64,000 nt of DNA from Anaeramoeba flamelloides (lineage: Eukaryota; Metamonada; Anaeramoebidae), in NCBI GenBank assembly GCA_027625915.1, contig JANTQA010000032.1:3596001-3660000 (forward strand), written 5' to 3'. This document shows positions 49,038-61,284 of the stretch, in pieces; position 1 is the stretch's first letter; the number at the start of each line of letters is the position of its first letter. The position numbers and the translations under genes were made by a program. Below the pieces are notes generated by a model that worked only from the letters and a program-made list of their open reading frames with translations, was not told the origin of the DNA and made no database searches.

Positions 49038-49894
49038 AAATAAAGTTTAGAATCGGCAACATTCTTAAGAACATATTATAAGTAAAAAATATCTTTTTTT
49101 TTTATAATTACTGGCTTTTAAGATGGTTTAAATAATTTTTTAAATCCTAATTCCTAAAATTTTATTTAAAATTTTGTTCAAAGTTTTATATAGACTTTTA
49201 GTTCTTCAAATAAGTTAAAAAGATATTTAAAATTGGTTATTATTATAATAAATAATAAAAAATTATTTTTTTATTTCCGAATTACATATTTTACAATTAT
49301 TTTCATAAAATGAACAACTCCCAACAAAATTTTTCAAAACTTCGAAAATATTCAAAATTTTGATATTTTTTTTTATAAAATCATAATTTTTTTCATTTAT
49401 TTATTTCATAAAAGAATAAAATATGTTAAAATAATTATAGAAAATTTGAATATAAAAAATAAAAGTTAAACCTTTTGATTTTAAATAATTTTTTCATAAC
49501 TTTTTCAGAATTAAAAAGAATTGAGTAAAATCAAAGATTTGTCTCTTTTTTTGGAATTTTTAAAAAAATTGAGTTTTTTTTTTAATTTGCAATATAAAAC
49601 TAAAAAATACACATTTTATTTTTAAATTACTTTTTACAAATACTCTCTAAAAAAGGCATTTTTTTTTTGAATTGAAAAAACTTTCTTAAGAACCTAAAAA
49701 TATTTTGATGATTTTATAATATACGATATCTTCAAGAATATTTTTGATATACAATTAAAAAAAATATAAAAATTTCTTTTCATTTCTCAAATTAAAAAAA
49801 GATCTTTACTGTATAATTGATATATAATTAATATTTCCTTGATTACACATGTTTTTTATAGGTTTTTGTGAATTTTTTTCAAGTCCCACCAATT

Positions 49895-49985
49895 TCCTAG
49901 CTTTTCCAAGATTCAAAAGAATAGAGTAAAAAATTATTTTTTACTCTTATCTTTTTAATATTGGTAAGCCTAACGGTATGTTTCT
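49895..49985. repeat. Single stem-loop module related to the 17.6-kb array
   Basis: CCTAGCTTTTCCAAGATTC ... TTGGTAAGCCTAACGG, with GAATAGAGTAAAAAATTA / TTTTTTACTCTTATC forming the stem. Borders and the AATTCAAAAGAA.TGAGTAAA stem resemble the third module at 17814-17884. Confidence 0.55.
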
Positions 49986-50549
49986 TTTTTTATTTTATTC
50001 GAAGAATATATTGCTATTACAAACAAACATATAAATTTAGAAAACTCAATTGTAAATAGATGAACTTATAGTACTCTCTCTTTAATGAAAAAAAAAAACA
50101 AAAAACTATAAAAATTGTATCATTCTCAAATCTAAATATCCTTTTAAATTTTGACAATTAAAACTCCCAAATGATTTTTCTATCCTAATAATTATAAAAA
50201 AATTCTAGTGTTTGGTGGAAGTCTATTTATAAACATGAAAATAATTTTGAATAAAACCAGGTACAAAATTAATCAAAAATTTTTTTTAAATTACCTTATT
50301 TTTTACAAATACATTGTAACTTTTAGATCAATAAATGTTTTTCACTCAACAGTCTTTCAAAAACCTAAAATGTTCGATATTTTGACTTTCCTTAAATTGG
50401 TATGTCTTTTAAATCCTTTTTATTGGTTTCAGGTCGAATTTTAACTCTCACATTAAACAAAAGAGGTATAGTCCTTAACTCTTAATTTGCTACAATATTT
50501 CATTTTTTTTTCCAAATCAATATTTCCTTTTTTTTCTGATTTTACTGCA

Positions 50550-51686
50550 ATGTGGAATTCATGGAAAGTAACTCAATTTAAAGCACTTGGTTCTCAAATT
50601 AAACAAGTGCTAGATGGGTATCAAACAGATCATATCATCGCTTTTCGATCATCAGCAATAAATGATTTTGTCTTTTCTGCTCATAACAAAATTCAAAAAG
50701 CAGAAGAAGGTTGGATACTCTCTTCTCATTTTGCTGCTTCTTATAAAGTTAACAAATGGTTAAAAGTAACACCCGCCATTTCGACTCCAAGTTCCTTTTA
50801 TCTGAATTTTCATTTTGATCCTTACGATGACAATAGTTTTCAATTTGGTTTAATCGGTAACCATACAACTTTTTTTTTTTTTTCCTTTTTTCATTATTTT
50901 TCTTTGTAAGAAGCGATCTCTTTTTAAATTTGTTTTTATTCTAAAAATATCTTCCCAAAATATTTCCCTTGATGAATTGCAAAAGGAAAAAACTCTGTTG
51001 ACAAGCGCCCCATCGAAGGGATCGAAGCAACAGCTTGGGGATCTTTCAAACACCGATTTTTCACATTAAATGGAATTACAGATTTCAAATCAAAAGCTGT
51101 TTCCTTTTCTGGGACAACAGGCTACAACAATTTGAGTCTTGGTGTGTCTGGTAAAATTGAGCTTGAACAGCTAGCAGCGGGGCAATGTCACAAAGAAAAT
51201 CGAAGGGCGAACAATGACGATTTTCAAAAAGTTGTTCCCTTCGTTGAGATTAAAGCCGTTTATCAACCTCATCAAGACTTGGTCTTTTCGGGATCGTTAA
51301 TTAATTTAAATAAGGCAATCAGTTTATCAAGTTACTACAAAGCTTCACCAAGTTTGTCATTGGCTTTTATGATCAAAAGAGATCTTACAAATGAAAAGAA
51401 CCAAAAGTTCCATTCAGCTTTTGGAATTTCTAAAAAAATTAATGACCGAATCTCAATCAAATCTAAATTAAGTGATTTTCGATATAACCAAATTGCAATC
51501 AAGTATTCTTCAGACAATTCCTTTTCCATATCTGTTTCAGCATTTGCTGATTTGGCAAACTTATCAAATCTTTCTCAGTATAAAGTTGGTATTTCAGTTG
51601 GATGGGATCTTTCAAATAAATCTGGTTACAATTCGAAAAAGAATAGGAAACTATTGCCATTGTTAAGTTGCTTTACTCGGAAATAA
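50550..51686 (+). CDS. VDAC: VDAC-like mitochondrial/hydrogenosomal outer-membrane porin
   Basis: A predicted 19-strand beta-barrel channel for metabolites in the organelle outer membrane. Exons 50550-50856 and 50986-51686; 129-nt intron (ATCG|GTAACC ... AAAAG|GAAAAA); 335 aa. The N-terminal helix-like FKALGSQIKQVLDGYQ lies where VDAC has its LGK...F..GY helix, followed by alternating polar/hydrophobic strands. The C-terminal third (FGISKKINDRISIKSKLS, IAIKYSSDNSFSISVSAFAD, YKVGISVGWDLS) follows the order of the last VDAC strands and ends with a plausible beta-signal (KVGISVGWDL). Two differences from canonical VDAC are a charged insert of about 20 residues (around HKENRRANNDDFQ) and about 23 residues after the beta-signal. 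The start ATG at 50550 was chosen because upstream sequence is T-rich and no in-frame upstream exon joins. Tom40 is the main alternative. Confidence 0.75.
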
Positions 51687-51732
51687 GCCGGATCACGTTT
51701 TATTTTCTTGCTATTTTATCTCTCTCTCACTT

Positions 51733-51749
51733 TATATATATATATATAT
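51733..51749. repeat. Short (TA)n tract downstream of the porin gene
   Basis: Alternating TA run, about 8 units. Confidence 0.9.
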
Positions 51750-53676
51750 GGCCTCACTGGCTTGTTGTTTTTTTTTTTTGGTTGGCGATTGATTTATGGT
51801 TTAAATTGAATTGTTCCCAATTCTATTTTTTTTTATTTTGTTTCGATTTTTTATTACTTTTAAAAATTGAATATATCTCGTTGTTGTTGTTGTGATCAAA
51901 ATTATTAATATTTTTTTTTAATTTTTTTACATTAATATAAAAACAAAAAAATATTGTTTTTTTTAGATCCTAGATTTATAGACACCTTAAAAATACTGTT
52001 AATTGGAAAATAAAAGGAACAACAAAATTTTGATTCTGTTTTTGAAAAAAAAAATAAAGAAATAAAATAAAATTAATCATCAAATCTGTAAAATTCTAAA
52101 AGGGAAATCATAATATAGCTGATTTTTTAGATTAAAGAATTGGTATTTCAACTTTGATCTATTGGATCCAACTTCCTGAAAGCTGAATAAAAAATTTTTT
52201 CAATTTATTTTTCAAAAAATAGTTCATAAAAAAAAAACTAATTTTAAATTAATATCCTTAATTTTTACTTGTTTTTTTTTCTTTAAAATTTTGATTATAA
52301 AAATTCGGCAAAATGTTGCAGATTTTTACTATTAATTGCAAAATAAAAAGATCAAAATTATTAATCAACTTTCCAAAAAAATCACCAAACTAATAATTAA
52401 AAATCATCAACAATTCTTCAATTCTAAAAAGGGAAATTAATAATTTAAGCTTTATTTAGGAATTAAAATTTTGAAATGTTACCTTATTTATAAAACCTTT
52501 TTTTGGAAAGCTGAATGAAAATTTTGTTCCCCAAATTTTTCAACAAATAGTAGTTAGTAAATAAATTTTCGATCTGATCTTGAAATTCTGTTTCCTTAGG
52601 AATTATTAGAGGTTGTATTTTTGAAAGATATTACCAATAAATTCATATAAAAATTACAAAATTTTTATTTACTTTTTCCGTTTTTCAAATTTTTCAACTC
52701 AGTATTAAGGATAACATTTTCAGGTGAAAATGGTGAAATTGTGGATAAAAGTATTCTCTTGAAAAAGTTCTATAATCTCAGTTAAATTTACCAACTGAAA
52801 ATTTCTTTTTGAAAAAAGAAGGGAGATTTTCCCAATTCCAATCAATTTTCAAAATTTTTCCATTATTAGATCCAACCAAAATCTGATTTTAATGTTTTAT
52901 AATTTCCGTTTCAAATAGATAAACATTAAATAATTCCTCAAGATACTCTAAATATTGTTTTTAGTTGCTTTTACATGTTTGAATTTTTTTCAAATTTGAA
53001 GTTTTGAATGAAAATCACTTTATAGTCATTTTTTTTTAAAAATTTCTGAAGAAATCATTTTTGACTAATACTTTTTTGGTTTGATTATATAGTTTTTAAC
53101 TATATCAAGAGTAATTTTTTTATCAATTTTTTTGTAATTTAATTTTTTTTGAGAAGTGAATATAAAATAAAATAATAACTCGACGCCCTACCGATTAAAA
53201 TATAGTGCTTTTATAAAGAATTCTATTGGTTAGTATATAAACATACTTTATAAATGACTTGATTTAAGAAAAAATTTTTTGCTACAAAATGTATTGAAAT
53301 TAATGTTATCAGGATCGAGAAATTAGCAAATAAAAGTAAAAATTGTTTTTTTACATTTTTTTAAATTTTTCAATAAAATCTTTCAAAAAAACATCAATTG
53401 TGAGATACTCAGTAAAAACTATTACTATGATTTTTTATTTTGTATTAAAGAAGAAGTGTCCATTACACTCGAAGTGTTCTTATACTTGAAACCCCTTCAG
53501 AAATTTGAGTGTAAAATCATAGATAACACAATTATAAATTAACAATGATAATTTTAAACTGTCAAATTTTTAAAGTATTTCGTTAAAGTTTAATTCTTTT
53601 AATTTGTTATGAAATATTAATCTATCTTTTTCGAAGGAATGGTATATCTATAAATGGTGATCATTATTGTCTATTA

Positions 53677-53872
53677 CAGCGAGTTCTGCTTTTAATACAC
53701 AAAGTTTCAATGAAATTTTAATGCTCAAAAAAATCCCAAATCAAAGCAAATTTTTTGGAATTTTTTTTTAACATTTTATTTTACTAGAATTTGAATTCTG
53801 GGCCTTAATTTGAGAATTTTTCAAGTACTATAAATTTCGTTGAAAGTTTGTGTCTTAAAAATGAAATTGACT
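53677..53872. mobile_element. Family A palindromic MITE, copy 2 (degenerate)
   Basis: TA|CAGCGAGTT on the left; AATTGAC|TA on the right. Arms carry CACAAAGTTTCAATGAAATT and (inverted) AATTTCGTTGAAAGTTTGTG, like the copies at 3449 and 61091. More diverged than the 61-kb copy. Confidence 0.75.
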
Positions 53873-53934
53873 ATATTTCTTCATGTTTATATTTTAAACA
53901 TAAGGTACAATTTATTTATTTTTTTTTTTTACTT

Positions 53935-54422
53935 AGTACAATTCTATTAATATATGTACACAACAACTCTAATCCGTGTTTCAAAAAACAAGCCGTGTTT
54001 TTTTTCTTCTTGTTCCCAGGTAACATCCAATATACAACCCAATAGTATACCCAATTTCAAATCAATTTGGAAAGTAAAGGTCTGGATATTTTCTGTAAAA
54101 TTTAAATTTTGAATACAATTTAATCCAAATTTTCATAATTTTTCTCCATTTTTTATGAGATTTTTTGTTTTTTTTGATATCATAGTAATCATTTTCAAAA
54201 AAATTAACTCAATTTTTTGAGATATTTTTTCCAATTTGATCCTTAATTTTTTGAATTTTTTTTTTTAAATAATAGAACTTTCAGAAACCAAACCAATATT
54301 GTCTTAGGGTTTATAGGTGGTTTCTTTGAACGGCTGACGTATAGGTCTTCTATTACAAAAAAACATGCTTATATTTTGAAACACAGTTTAAACTTTTCCA
54401 TTGGCTTTATTTTGACAACAGT
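53935..54422. mobile_element. Family D MITE, copy 2
   Basis: Collinear with 13058-13530. Shared blocks include CGTGTTTCAAAA, GGTAACATCCAA.ATAC / GGCAACATCCAAGATAC, AATAGTATAC, TTTGATCCTT and GGTCTTCT.T near the right end; right terminus TTTATTTTGACAACAGTAG. It contains no protein-coding frame. Confidence 0.75.
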
Positions 54423-54924
54423 AGTACCTATTTAAAGAGTAATAAATGTTCTGAATTTTGGAATTGTTGGGTTTGATGGGTCACAACTTTTACTGTGATT
54501 AAAACTTGCTTTTGTAATCTATTTTTTTGTTTTCACGATGTTTAAGATAAAAACAAGTCTTTCAGTTGTTTTTTCAAAGAGGATGCATTTTTTTTCTTTT
54601 TTCAGAATTTTATCAAAAACTACGAACTTTTTTTCAATTATTAAACAGTACTACTTTTCTCTCTTCTAAAAAGGAGTAGAAAGAATATAGTTTTCCAAAG
54701 CAATTCCATTTTTATTAGATTATATGGAATTTTGTGTTTATTATTTAAATTGTAAAGATAATCTCTTTATGGATGGAAAATTTATACTTTATCAATTTGA
54801 AAGATAAGGAAAAGCATCCAAAATTACGTAACGAATCTTACCAACTTCCTTCAAAGAATTAGAGTAAAATTACTTGTCTTTAAATTCTTTTCGTTAAAAT
54901 CTTTTTTAATGATTATTTTTCAAT

Positions 54925-55015
54925 ATGATGAGGAGTGATCATGAAATCAAATATTCAAAATTTCTCAAAGCTACTCACGGTACAATCTTGAATATAGCTT
55001 GGTTTTGTTCTGCGG
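54925..55015 (+). other. Possible orphan exon
   Basis: An ATG frame of about 30 codons (MMRSDHEIKYSKFLKATHGT and onward) followed by a GTAAGT donor. I could not join it to a downstream exon: the SIP5-like gene starts with its own MGTKSS. It may be noise or the start of a small unrecognised gene. Confidence 0.15.
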
Positions 55016-55179
55016 GTAAGTTTTTAAAAAATCCTATTACTGATATCTAACAATACCAATATATTTTTGGAAAAAAACGGGTACTAAATGTTTAGAAAAA
55101 GTTTACAAGTTAGAGACAAAACAAAAATCAAAACTCTATCATTTTTTGTCAAATTACCAAATTATTATTTTCGACAAAG

Positions 55180-56549
55180 ATGGGAACAAAAAGTTCCAAA
55201 ATTCAAAAAACACACAAAAAAAAGAAATCCAAAAATCAAAAAAAGAAATCACCAAAGTCCAAAATATCATTTAAAAATGCAAGCAAAAAATATTTTCTTC
55301 CGACTTACGAAATATACCCTTCAATCAAATGGTCTCAAATTCGAATAAAGAAATTGATTCAAAAAAAAAAACTAGCTCCAATTTTTCCACCCGAAGACGA
55401 TCCCACAGAAACATTTTCAATTGAGTGTCCAATTTGTAATTACTGTAAGTGTCTTTTTTAATCTTTTAGTCTTTATTAAAAAAGATCAATTTCTTCATAA
55501 TACATTAAATAAAGACAATACAATAAGTTTTCTAAAGTGTTACCCGGCTCCCTTAGTCGAAAAAGTCAAACAACTTAAGCAACACTTTTCAAAATTTAGA
55601 GTATGAATTGTTTAAAAGCATCTGTAACTGTTTTCAAATGCTTTTTAATTTTTTTTTTATGAAGTACACAAAACAGATTGACAAAAATTTAACTAACCTT
55701 TAAAAAATAACATCAATCTCAAACAAAAATAAAACTTCCCACTTTCAACCAAACTATTAATCTTTACTGCCCTAAAGTTTTCCCAATTACAAATATGACA
55801 AATTGTTGTAAAAAGCCTATTTGCACTGAATGTTATCTTCAAATTTTGCCTTTTGGGATTCCAAATCAACCCTCCTCTGAACAGTAAACATTTTTTTCTT
55901 TTTTGTGATTGTTTGTTTGTTTTTGGAATTTGGAAATTTTTTAAATGGATTTGCTCGATTTTTTTTGTTTCGAAAACTTTTAGACAAAAAAAAAAACCCA
56001 CAACTAAGTAATATAACAAACATTTCAACATCAAAAAATACACAACATGATATCTAATAATAATAATAATTCAGATGTCCGTGGTGTAGACACGAGAATT
56101 TTAGTGTCACTTATAACGAAAATTTACGAGACAAATTTGAAGATGAAATCTTATTACCACAAGAAGAATTTGATCAAAAATTGGAATTAGAAAAAGAGGC
56201 ATCAAAAAACGAAAGAGAAGAATTTGAAAAAGAACGATCAAAAACGATCAGAAAGTTACTTGAAATTAAGAAGAAAGAAGAGGAAGAAGGTGAATACGAG
56301 CAGCTCAAAATTGACCAAGAAAAAAACGAGGAACGTGTACGCATCAAGCAAATGTTTCTTGATCAGAAAAAAAACCAAGAACGAATTGACAAAAACAACA
56401 CTGAAAGGATACGGCAACTTGAAAACGCACCAAGGGATCCAAATATCTTTTTAACACAATTTTTATCGAATTCAGGGATACTGGATCAAGATCGCCGCGA
56501 GCAACTTTTAAATTTTGTTTTACAAGTTGCCAATCAACAGGAAAATTAA
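55180..56549 (+). CDS. SIP5/DA2-like RING-type zinc-finger protein (putative E3 ubiquitin ligase)
   Basis: The SIP5/DA2 family includes plant DA2, a RING-type E3 ligase, and yeast Sip5. Three exons: 55180-55444, 55778-55883 and 56075-56549; introns with donors GTAAGT and GTAAAC and AG acceptors; 281 aa. The N-terminus MGTKSS fits N-myristoylation, as in many family members. After a Lys-rich stretch, KKLIQKKKLAPIFPPED (about 57-73) matches the KLAP.YPG..E block before the zinc finger. The RING-like cysteines are spread over all three exons: C83/C86 (ECPICNYFFP), C98/C99, C104/C107 (ICTEC) and C125/C128 (CPWCRHENFSV). The C-terminus is a charged coiled coil (EKEASKNEREEFEKERSK and onward) ending near SGILDQDRREQLLNFVLQ. 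Splice phase is fixed by the cysteine spacing. Substrates cannot be inferred. Confidence 0.85.
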
Positions 56550-59101
56550 ATGTTCTCATGTTTTTTTTATTTTTTTTTATTTCTTTCTAGAGTATTTAAA
56601 TTATCATCAGTTTTGATGAGTTATTTTAACTTTACTGTTTTATTCTTGTTTTTGTTGTTTTATTGTGTTTTTTTTTTGTTTTTTTCAGCCTTATTTTATT
56701 AATAAAAAACTATTTTTCTAATTTTTATATTATTACCTACATGTGTAGACATGTTTATTCTTTTTTTTGATTTATTTTTCTTTGAACAAATGTGAGGAAT
56801 TTAGTTTCTAACAAATAAAAAATAGAGACTACAGTTTAAGAAACGCCACACTAAAGTGAAAAAAAATTGAGTTACTATGCAAGTGTAAAAATGATATCTC
56901 TATTCTTAGAGTTTTTTTTTAATAGCCAAAAGTTATTCACATTTGCTCAGATGTTTTCTCTTGTAGAAAATCATCTTAACGTGCTAACAAAAAATTCTAA
57001 AATTTTTTATTACAAAAAAATGATATAAATTTATTCTTTTTTATTGCATTTTTAAGAGGCCATTAATAATATTTCAAATAGTTTATCTTATATTCTAGAA
57101 CCCTTTCAAAAATAATAACTGTGCTTATTGTTTTGATTTGAAAACAATCTCCTTGTTAAGTTACGAATTTGGCCTTGAAGAACCAAAAAAATAATATTGT
57201 TCGAAGTGATAAAATATGATATTTTAGGGTTCAAAGAAAGACAATTGATATCATTTTAGTACCAGAACAATTTCATTATTTTGAGTTTTGAAGGAGATTC
57301 AAAATGGAAATTTATAACAGGTGATTGTTGAACAAACGAGACAATATGTGATGATATTTATTTTTTGGAACTCAGGATTTAACTAGTAACAACAAGATAC
57401 AAACTGAAACAAAAAAATATTAAAAAACGAAGTTGTTATTTTTATAATGGTACTTTGAATAATTTGTTGTTGATAGGAACATTTTCTTCAATGGAGCTAA
57501 CAAAAACATTTAAGTTAAATTTTAGATTTTCGTCATTGGAGACAAAATGAAGTCAATTATACAGAGACAAAAGAGATGGTCATTGCTATCAATTTGGTCT
57601 ATTTCTCCTTTTATTTCCCATGTTTATCAAGAAATAAAAAAAAAACATCAAACATAAAAACATGTATCAACTATGTATTCTATCCAATGAATGATTTTGA
57701 ACATTCCTTAAAATTTCTTGACTTGATTCTGTAAAAAAAATGTTTTTTTTTTCATTTTTTTTTTCTTAAATTTGTAATTACATTTTTTTTTCCCTTTGAA
57801 ATTCTTTTATAAATGGTCTCTTCTCTCCTTTTTTCTTCAAAAAAAGAGAATAAACATTTTTTTTTTAAAGAGATATTATTTTTTTGTCAAAAGGGAAAAA
57901 AATACTATTTGTATTTTACGCTTTTTTTTAATAAAGAAATGGAATTTATTACGTTTCCTACTGTTATGTTAAAAAATGAATAACTTTTTTTTTTGTTGAA
58001 CAGGTATTTTGTATCCTTGGAATCAAATATGTTTATAATTGGTTTGAAATATAAACACTCACTAATCTCGTTGTTAGCAATTAAACAATGTTGCAAAAAT
58101 TTTTTTAAATATCTTTAAATAATTTTTAATATCATATTTAAAGACAAATTTATCATTAAAACACACATTATTTTACCTAATTAGAATTGGAAATAAGAAG
58201 ATCATAAAAATTTCAACTTTTCTTATTAATATAACGAATTCTCAAAATATTTGCACATTTACGACAATAGTATCTAAAACTTTTAAGTGTTCTAGTCACT
58301 TTTTTCTTGGAATTTATCAAAAATTATTTACTTTTTTTCACTAAGAATAAGTTTTAGTTTTAAAAAAAAATAAATAGCATATATATATCACATTTTGTAA
58401 AAAAAAATTTTTTTTTATTGGTACAATAATATTAATTCATACTTTACTTATTATTTTTATGAAAGTGGAGTAATAATAAAAAATATAATAACAAAAAATC
58501 CTTCAAAAAAATTAATATTGGATTTACATATTTTGTAGTCAATTTTCACTTTTTATATGTAAAAAAAAAAAACATCATTTTTGATATATAAAACTGAATA
58601 CAAAGAAACTTTTTTTATTGGGGTTATACCTTTTTATTTTACTTCGTTATCAAACAGCCCAAAATCGATAATTTAAGATTTTTCAAAATTGTTTAAAGTG
58701 TAAGCCTTACAATTCCTTTCATTAAAAAAACATAATATTTGAAAAAAAAAACAAAAAAGTCTTACTATCCATTCTTTACTTTTTTTTCTTTCTAATTTTT
58801 ATTTTTTTTATTTTTAGCAGTAGTAGTATTTCCCCATTTGAGAGAAATGGGAAGCTATTTTCCATATAAAAAACAATAATTTAATTAAAAACTTTGAAGT
58901 TGTTACCACTATATTTTTAATTTGTGTATTGATTTGAAATTGAGTTTGAACACCCAAAAAATATCCATAATATCTTGAAAATAGTTCCTTTTTTTGTTTT
59001 AGTTTATGAAATTGATCTGTGTAAATATTCTAAAAAATTTTACTGATTATAAATATCTATTATATTTGATTAATTTCTCGATTTGTTATTAAAAATCTCT
59101 T
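56550..59101. other. Gene-free intergenic region
   Basis: AT-rich sequence with T-tracts; I see no exon, repeat family or RNA gene. Confidence 0.5.
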
Positions 59102-59514
59102 ATGGATGATTATCCACAATTGTTTGATATGAAATTCATTCAAGATCTAAAAATACACATTTTCGTTGAATTTGAGGTAACATACAAAGAGAACAAAACA
59201 AAGGATTTTCAATTCTAGTGCCCAAAAGTTACATTATCTCAAAATAAAAATAAGTCATCAAAAAATAAATTATTGCTAAATTCTAATACCTAATAAACAG
59301 AAATTAATTTCTGGTTTGACCAGTGTTTTTATCTTTATTTTTCATTTTTTGTATTTTTAACTGTCTAAAAGTTGCTCGAAATCAAAGATTTGGCGAGAAA
59401 ATCAAAGGAAAAGGAAAAGAAAAAGAACAAAGCAAAAAGATACCAAAATATCATAAATTAGTCTCAGAAAAACAAAAATTTGATTTTTTAATAATTCGAG
59501 ATTTAGAAACTTAG
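59102..59514 (+). other. Possible small two-exon gene convergent with eL20 copy 2
   Basis: An ATG frame MDDYPQLFDMKFIQDLKIHI runs to GAG|GTAACA (59176). Downstream, a Lys/Glu-rich open frame follows CTAAAAG at about 59372 and ends LVSEKQKFDFLIIRDLET with a TAG at 59512-59514. The phases do not join cleanly with the obvious acceptor, so a model cannot be built. If the second frame is coding, its stop overlaps the eL20 stop on the other strand. No family recognised. Confidence 0.2.
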
Positions 59515-60277
59515 ATAAATGGTTTCTTTTTGGTGAAAGTTGGTCTTCTTTCTTTGTTCTTTTTGGTTGCACGGTGGATCAATGGGAATTTTAAGTTTGG
59601 ATCATGAAATTGGAGTGTTTGTGGTCTTTTACATTCTTTGTCTTCAAGAACCTTGGTTTTGATGATTTGGATCGATTGGAATCTTGCTTTATGGTTACCT
59701 GCCATTTCATTGTACATTTGTTGGATGGCGCCTGTTAAAGTGACGTCTCGGTATTCTTTGTACATGTTGTGTTTTCCAGATCTTGAGTTGTATCTTAACC
59801 AAATACCATAATTTTTGACTGTTTCGGGATCTTTTTCAAAAATCTTTTTTTTTTTTTTTTATTATTTTTTGATTTTTGTTTGTGTGTGTTGTTGGTTGTG
59901 ATATGGCAAAGAACAAAAAATAAAAAAAAAAAGTAAAAGGATTTTTTAATTTTTTTGTTTTTGAATTTTCCAATTAAGTACAAAATAAGATTCTTCAAAG
60001 AACGAATTTTAAGCAGGACTCTTTTCAGAAAAAGATTTCAATTGATTTTTTTTATTCATTTTTTGAAAAAAAGAAAAGAAAAAAAAAAAGTAATTACCTC
60101 ATCAACAGAAAGAATTTCACCTTTAACTTTTTTAATTTTTACAAGTCTTTTTGTGAAATACCAAAAACGTGCTTTTGCTACAACACTGTTTGGTGCAAAA
60201 AGTTTCATTCTATAGATTTGTGGGTTTTGAACTTTTTTGGTAGGAATGGCTCTTCCAACAACTTGATAGTATCTCAT
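59511..60277 (-). CDS. RPL18A: 60S ribosomal protein eL20 (L18a), copy 2
   Basis: Same 170-aa product as the gene at 6632-7363. Exon 1 60277-60098, exon 2 59843-59511, intron 254 nt with the same donor and acceptor. Read base by base, both exons are identical to copy 1 including third codon positions. Identity stops within a few bases of the stop codon and about 10 bases upstream of the ATG. The acceptor-side part of the intron is also nearly identical; the donor-side part is unrelated. Flanking sequences differ completely. Both copies look intact and functional. Confidence 0.95.
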
Positions 60278-60779
60278 TCTAATTAACTAAAATAAAAATA
60301 AGTGAAATCTTAAAAAAATGAGATATTTTAATTTTGATCTCCATTATGGACACTTAAATATATCCCAACAGATTTTCTAAATATTTTATTTGGTCTGCTA
60401 ACAAATTAAAGAACTTTTCAAATCGATTATTATCTTCATAAAACGCTTTTCTCAATCAGAAAAAAAATTCCCCAATTGCTATATGTTTTATTTTTTAAAA
60501 TATTCAATAAAAATTAATACTATTGATTAATAAGAAATCTTTGATCAAAAATTATTTTAAAAAATATTCTAAAATTTAAGGGGGTTAATTCAATTTCCCG
60601 GGTTCTATTAAGATTTTTAATAAATTTAATAAAATAAAATTGAAAATTTTTTTGCTTCTCAGTTAAGAGTTCGGAGTCATATCTTTCAAGCGGAATTTTT
60701 AAGTTAATAATTATATTTTAAATGAGAAAATGATTATTTTGACTATTAAAGAATTATTTATTAATTTCAAATGAAAAAA

Positions 60780-60985
60780 TAATTGTTTTTTTTTTGATTT
60801 TTCTGTTATTTTTTTTAATTTTTGAAATTAACAGAAAATTTTAATAAAATTTTGGTTTATTACAAAAAGTAAAAAAAACCTAGAACACTTTACAAATAAA
60901 ATAGAATACCTCAAAAAAAAAAAAAACCTCGTTAATTTATTGATTTTCCAATTAAATAGAAAACCCAAGAAAGTCTAACGTTATT
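60780..60985. repeat. Stem-loop module cluster, reverse orientation
   Basis: The reverse complement reads GTTAGACTTTC ... GAGGTATTCTATTTTATTTG ... AAAGTGTTCTAGGTTTTTTT followed by ACTTTTTGTAATAAACC. This joins the module types seen at 18135 and 17629 in a different order. At least two modules. Confidence 0.6.
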
Positions 60986-61090
60986 TTTAACTTGGGCTAT
61001 TTTTAATTTGATTAATTCCATAATTTTCTAATTCTTATTATAATTCTTATAAATTTTAAGATTTCCAAGTAATATTTTATGTTTCTTTTA

Positions 61091-61284
61091 CAGTCAGTTT
61101 CATTTTTAAGGCACAAACTTTCAACGAAATTTAAGCACAATAAAAATCTCAAATTAAGGCACAAAATTCATTTTCTAGTAAAATAAATTGTAAAAAAAAA
61201 ATTACAAATTTTGTGCCTTAATTTGAGATTTTTATTGTGCTTAAATTTCGTTGAAAGTTTGTACCTTAAAAGTGGAACTGACTG
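61091..61284. mobile_element. Family A palindromic MITE, copy 3 (near-perfect palindrome)
   Basis: About 194 bp with arms of about 85 bp that are almost perfect inverted repeats. The left arm has CAGTCAGTTTCATTTTTAAG and CACAATAAAAATCTCAAATT; the right arm has AATTTGAGATTTTTATTGTG and CTTAAAAGTGGAACTGACTG. The spacer is only about 25 bp. TA precedes the left end; the right flank is TG, probably a mutated TA. Confidence 0.9.

Larger units (their letters stand above)
47512..50549. other. Intergenic region between kinase and porin
   Basis: Holds an A-tract directly after the kinase stop, a family G element with a nested family B MITE (48366-49037), and one stem-loop module (49895-49985). No supported exon; the short ATG frame at about 50370-50399 with a good donor does not join in frame to the porin. 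Confidence 0.55.
51687..55179. other. Intergenic region with two MITEs
   Basis: Contains a short (TA)n at 51733-51749, family A copy (53677-53872) and family D copy (53935-54422), only about 60 bp apart. A 31-codon ATG frame at 54925-55015 ends in a consensus-like donor (GCGG|GTAAGT) and is listed separately. The rest is AT-rich DNA. Confidence 0.55.

Noticed and set aside
50370..50399. ATG exon of 10 codons (MFDILTFLKL) with GTATGT donor upstream of the porin
   Set aside because: Joining at the only nearby acceptor (TTTCAG) gives a stop after three codons in the required phase, and later acceptors also fail to give the porin frame.
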